Shown here: one piece after another, positions 62,717 through 64,000 of the stretch
Layout of the letters: every line of letters begins with the position of its first letter
Position numbering within the stretch: the first letter of the stretch is position 1
NCBI RefSeq assembly: GCF_030068475.1
Contig: NZ_JAQOSP010000101.1
Coordinates: 1-64,000 of the forward strand
Source: Roseofilum acuticapitatum BLCC-M154
GTDB taxonomy: Bacteria; Cyanobacteriota; Cyanobacteriia; Cyanobacteriales; Desertifilaceae
DNA: 64,000 bases
Reading direction: 5' to 3'
Notes under the pieces: generated by a model
The model's input: the letters and a program-made list of their open reading frames with translations, nothing else
Databases searched by the model: none
What the model was told of the DNA's origin: nothing
Made by a program: the position numbers and the translations under genes

Positions 62717-63181
62717 GGAATTCTTCAAAAGGTGTTTTCGGATTGGAAGTTGTGGACTGTGCTTCTTGTGCTACAAGTGCTGCTAAACTCAGCTATGCAG
62801 CCATCATATCCCTATTGATCGATAGGATTTCGTATCCATTACTGCTGGATGTGGGCAGATTTGTTGCTTTGGGTCGGGACAAGTGAATCCAGAGGGTGCT
62901 GTGGTTTGACTGGCCCCGATTTTGATGTGGATAATGATTGTATCGAATTCTAGTCAGTTCTGGCAATGGTTTCTGAGCGCGATACCTTCGGGAACGCCTC
63001 TTCCAGTATAGTCATTTTAATTAACATTGACACACCAAGATCTATCTACAGCAAGGGCATCTGTAGGGGCGAACGGCCGTTCGCCCCTACAACCATGTCC
63101 CATCCTTAATTAAAACAACTATAATTCAGTCATGTTCACTATCGTGATCAACAGCTTTGCAGTTATTGTAACTGGGTCTGA
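62717..63181. promoter_or_regulatory. Upstream region of glsF with a perfect palindrome
   Basis: No gene is seen. GTAGGGGCGAACG-G-like palindrome at 63063-63090 is perfect over 28 bp (arms GTAGGGGCGAACGG and CCGTTCGCCCCTAC), a member of the GTAGGGGCG intergenic repeats. Promoter boxes for glsF could not be assigned; an NtcA site (GTA-N8-TAC) was looked for by eye and not found convincingly. Confidence 0.5.
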
Positions 63182-63451
63182 CTACAACCGACGAAGTAAC
63201 TGATCGTATTCTGTATGTATACCAATCCAAAACCAGTAAATACGATCGTCTTCTAATAACCCAAGAACTCGGTAGTTTAAACTTATACGAGCTGAATAAA
63301 TGGATGGATTCTGGCGAACTTGTTTGAAATGAAGACTATTATGGTAAGGATCTAATCGCCAAAGGTCATAAGCTTTAGCTGCTTGTTCTTGAACTGAAGC
63401 AGGAAGTTCATCAAGTTTTTGACGAAAGGCTTTTGTGACACTTGATTTCAT
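63182..63451 (-). CDS. ParE/RelE-family toxin
   Basis: This 89-residue protein has the short RelE/ParE-type fold: SVTKAFRQKLDELPASVQEQ, then LDPYHNSLHFKQVRQNPSIY and SARISLNYRVLGLLEDDRIY, ending WFWIGIHTEYDQLLRRL. It overlaps the upstream antitoxin gene by four bases (ATGA). Targets of this family are mRNA on the ribosome or gyrase; which applies here is unknown. Confidence 0.85.
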   Translation of the reverse strand: MKSSVTKAFRQKLDELPASVQEQAAKAYDLWRLDPYHNSLHFKQVRQNPSIYSARISLNYRVLGLLEDDRIYWFWIGIHTEYDQLLRRL

Positions 63452-63681
63452 GGCGACTGAGGAGGAAAAACTTCATCAAGAGGTGTTGTTTCACCTGCTG
63501 CGATTTCTTTCCTGACGCTCTGGGCGATCGCCTCCCACTGCTCATCTGTAGTGGCTTCAAATCGTGCTGTCCAGTTCAGTTCGTCTTGGATCTCAGCCAG
63601 CAGACGAGCGGCGATCGCATCCTGCTGATCTTCGGGTAATTGCTTCAGTTGGGCGATCGCCTCTTCGAGTAATTGAGTCAT
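63448..63681 (-). CDS. Antitoxin partner of the ParE-like toxin
   Basis: This 77-residue acidic, helical protein contains LEEAIAQLKQLPEDQQDAIA and later IQDELNWTARFEATTDEQWE and ends ETTPLDEVFPPQSP. Small proteins of this form are regular partners of RelE/ParE toxins in cyanobacteria. The start is ATG at 63681, with GGAAG upstream; a GTG two codons before is possible. It is first in the two-gene operon. Confidence 0.8.
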   Translation of the reverse strand: MTQLLEEAIAQLKQLPEDQQDAIAARLLAEIQDELNWTARFEATTDEQWEAIAQSVRKEIAAGETTPLDEVFPPQSP

Positions 63682-63730
63682 ATTCACGCTTCCAATTGAT
63701 GGGTGTTCCTCTCATTGTAGCAAAGCCAAC

Positions 63731-64000
63731 TTAACTCAAGGAAATTTCACCTTTAAAAACATCAATAATTGCCTTTTCTTCCCTGAGAAAATCAATTCCT
63801 AATAGTCCATTGGCAAAAGAACTCAGAGGTAAATCCATCGCTACTACAGAAAAATCCTCTTTACGGACTCCTAAACAATTAAACCAAGGAACAGAGACAA
63901 TCGGCAATTTTACGGTAGCTGAAGCAGTCACAATCGTAGTGGTTTGAAGGGGGTGTTCCAAGTCACACCCTAAACATTCTAGGATTTGGCAGGGCAACAC
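63731..64000 (-). CDS. Clan AA aspartic protease-like protein (partial)
   Basis: The C-terminal 89 residues or so of a gene that continues past the right edge. NGLLGIDFLREEKAIIDVFKG and the preceding strands with VVAMDLPLSSFANG are typical of the second half of retropepsin-like clan AA proteases common in cyanobacteria. The catalytic Asp-Thr/Ser-Gly motif would be upstream, outside the window, so activity cannot be judged. The apparent start at the edge is only a truncation. Confidence 0.65.
   Translation of the reverse strand: MLPCQILECLGCDLEHPLQTTTIVTASATVKLPIVSVPWFNCLGVRKEDFSVVAMDLPLSSFANGLLGIDFLREEKAIIDVFKGEISLS

Overview
This window is chromosomal DNA from a cyanobacterium, most likely a filamentous, non-model one. 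The evidence is the very high density of the HIP1 octamer GCGATCGC and its GCGATCG variants inside genes, ferredoxin-type glutamate synthase, photosynthetic-type GAPDH (gap2), a CCB1-like cytochrome b6 haem-attachment factor, DUF3155 and DUF2256 proteins, XisH/XisI, DevBCA-type exporter genes and an exosortase of the cyanobacterial kind. The genus cannot be fixed from the sequence alone. No tRNA, rRNA, CRISPR array or prophage was seen.

Layout. 1-1200: end of an IS200/IS605-type element, a Uma2 nuclease gene and a large array of hairpin repeats. 1200-8300: a DUF937 protein, a membrane GTPase, and a TetR regulator divergent from a DevB-DevC-DevA exporter operon that contains an inserted four-helix-bundle gene and several tandem-repeat tracts. 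8400-10540: a restriction-modification pair (amino-methyltransferase plus a probable Bpu10I-family nuclease). 10600-17660: an SLH lipoprotein, a NurA nuclease and a 1479-residue SF1 helicase-like protein. 17780-20060: a deoxyhypusine/homospermidine synthase-like gene with a long structured upstream region. 20180-28490: a surface-polysaccharide and exosortase locus (sugar aminotransferase, exosortase, partner protein, Wza-like export protein, Wzc-like chain-length protein and small membrane proteins).

28500-41660: a signalling and conflict region with a NACHT NTPase, a pentapeptide-repeat protein, a SagB-like oxidoreductase, a DUF433/DUF5615 toxin-antitoxin-like pair bracketed by identical 72-bp repeats, a CHAT protease fused to an FHA domain next to a PP2C phosphatase, a hydrolase, an Mrr nuclease, XisH/XisI and an asparaginase. 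41750-57900: mainly core genes (RNA methyltransferase, serine hydrolase, peptidoglycan-binding proteins, LMW phosphatase, YbaB, murC-murB, gap2, thiL, CCB1-like, histidine kinase, BASS transporter). 57995-62716: ferredoxin glutamate synthase, with a palindromic repeat element inserted in frame in its coding sequence. 63180-64000: a ParE-like toxin-antitoxin pair and the 3' part of an aspartic-protease-like gene.

The strongest leads are the CHAT-FHA/PP2C pair (a possible phospho-controlled protease), the in-frame repeat in glsF, the NurA/helicase pair, the exosortase-polysaccharide locus, and the many short repeats separating genes. Functional calls rest on recognition of motifs and family resemblance by eye; no database search was run.
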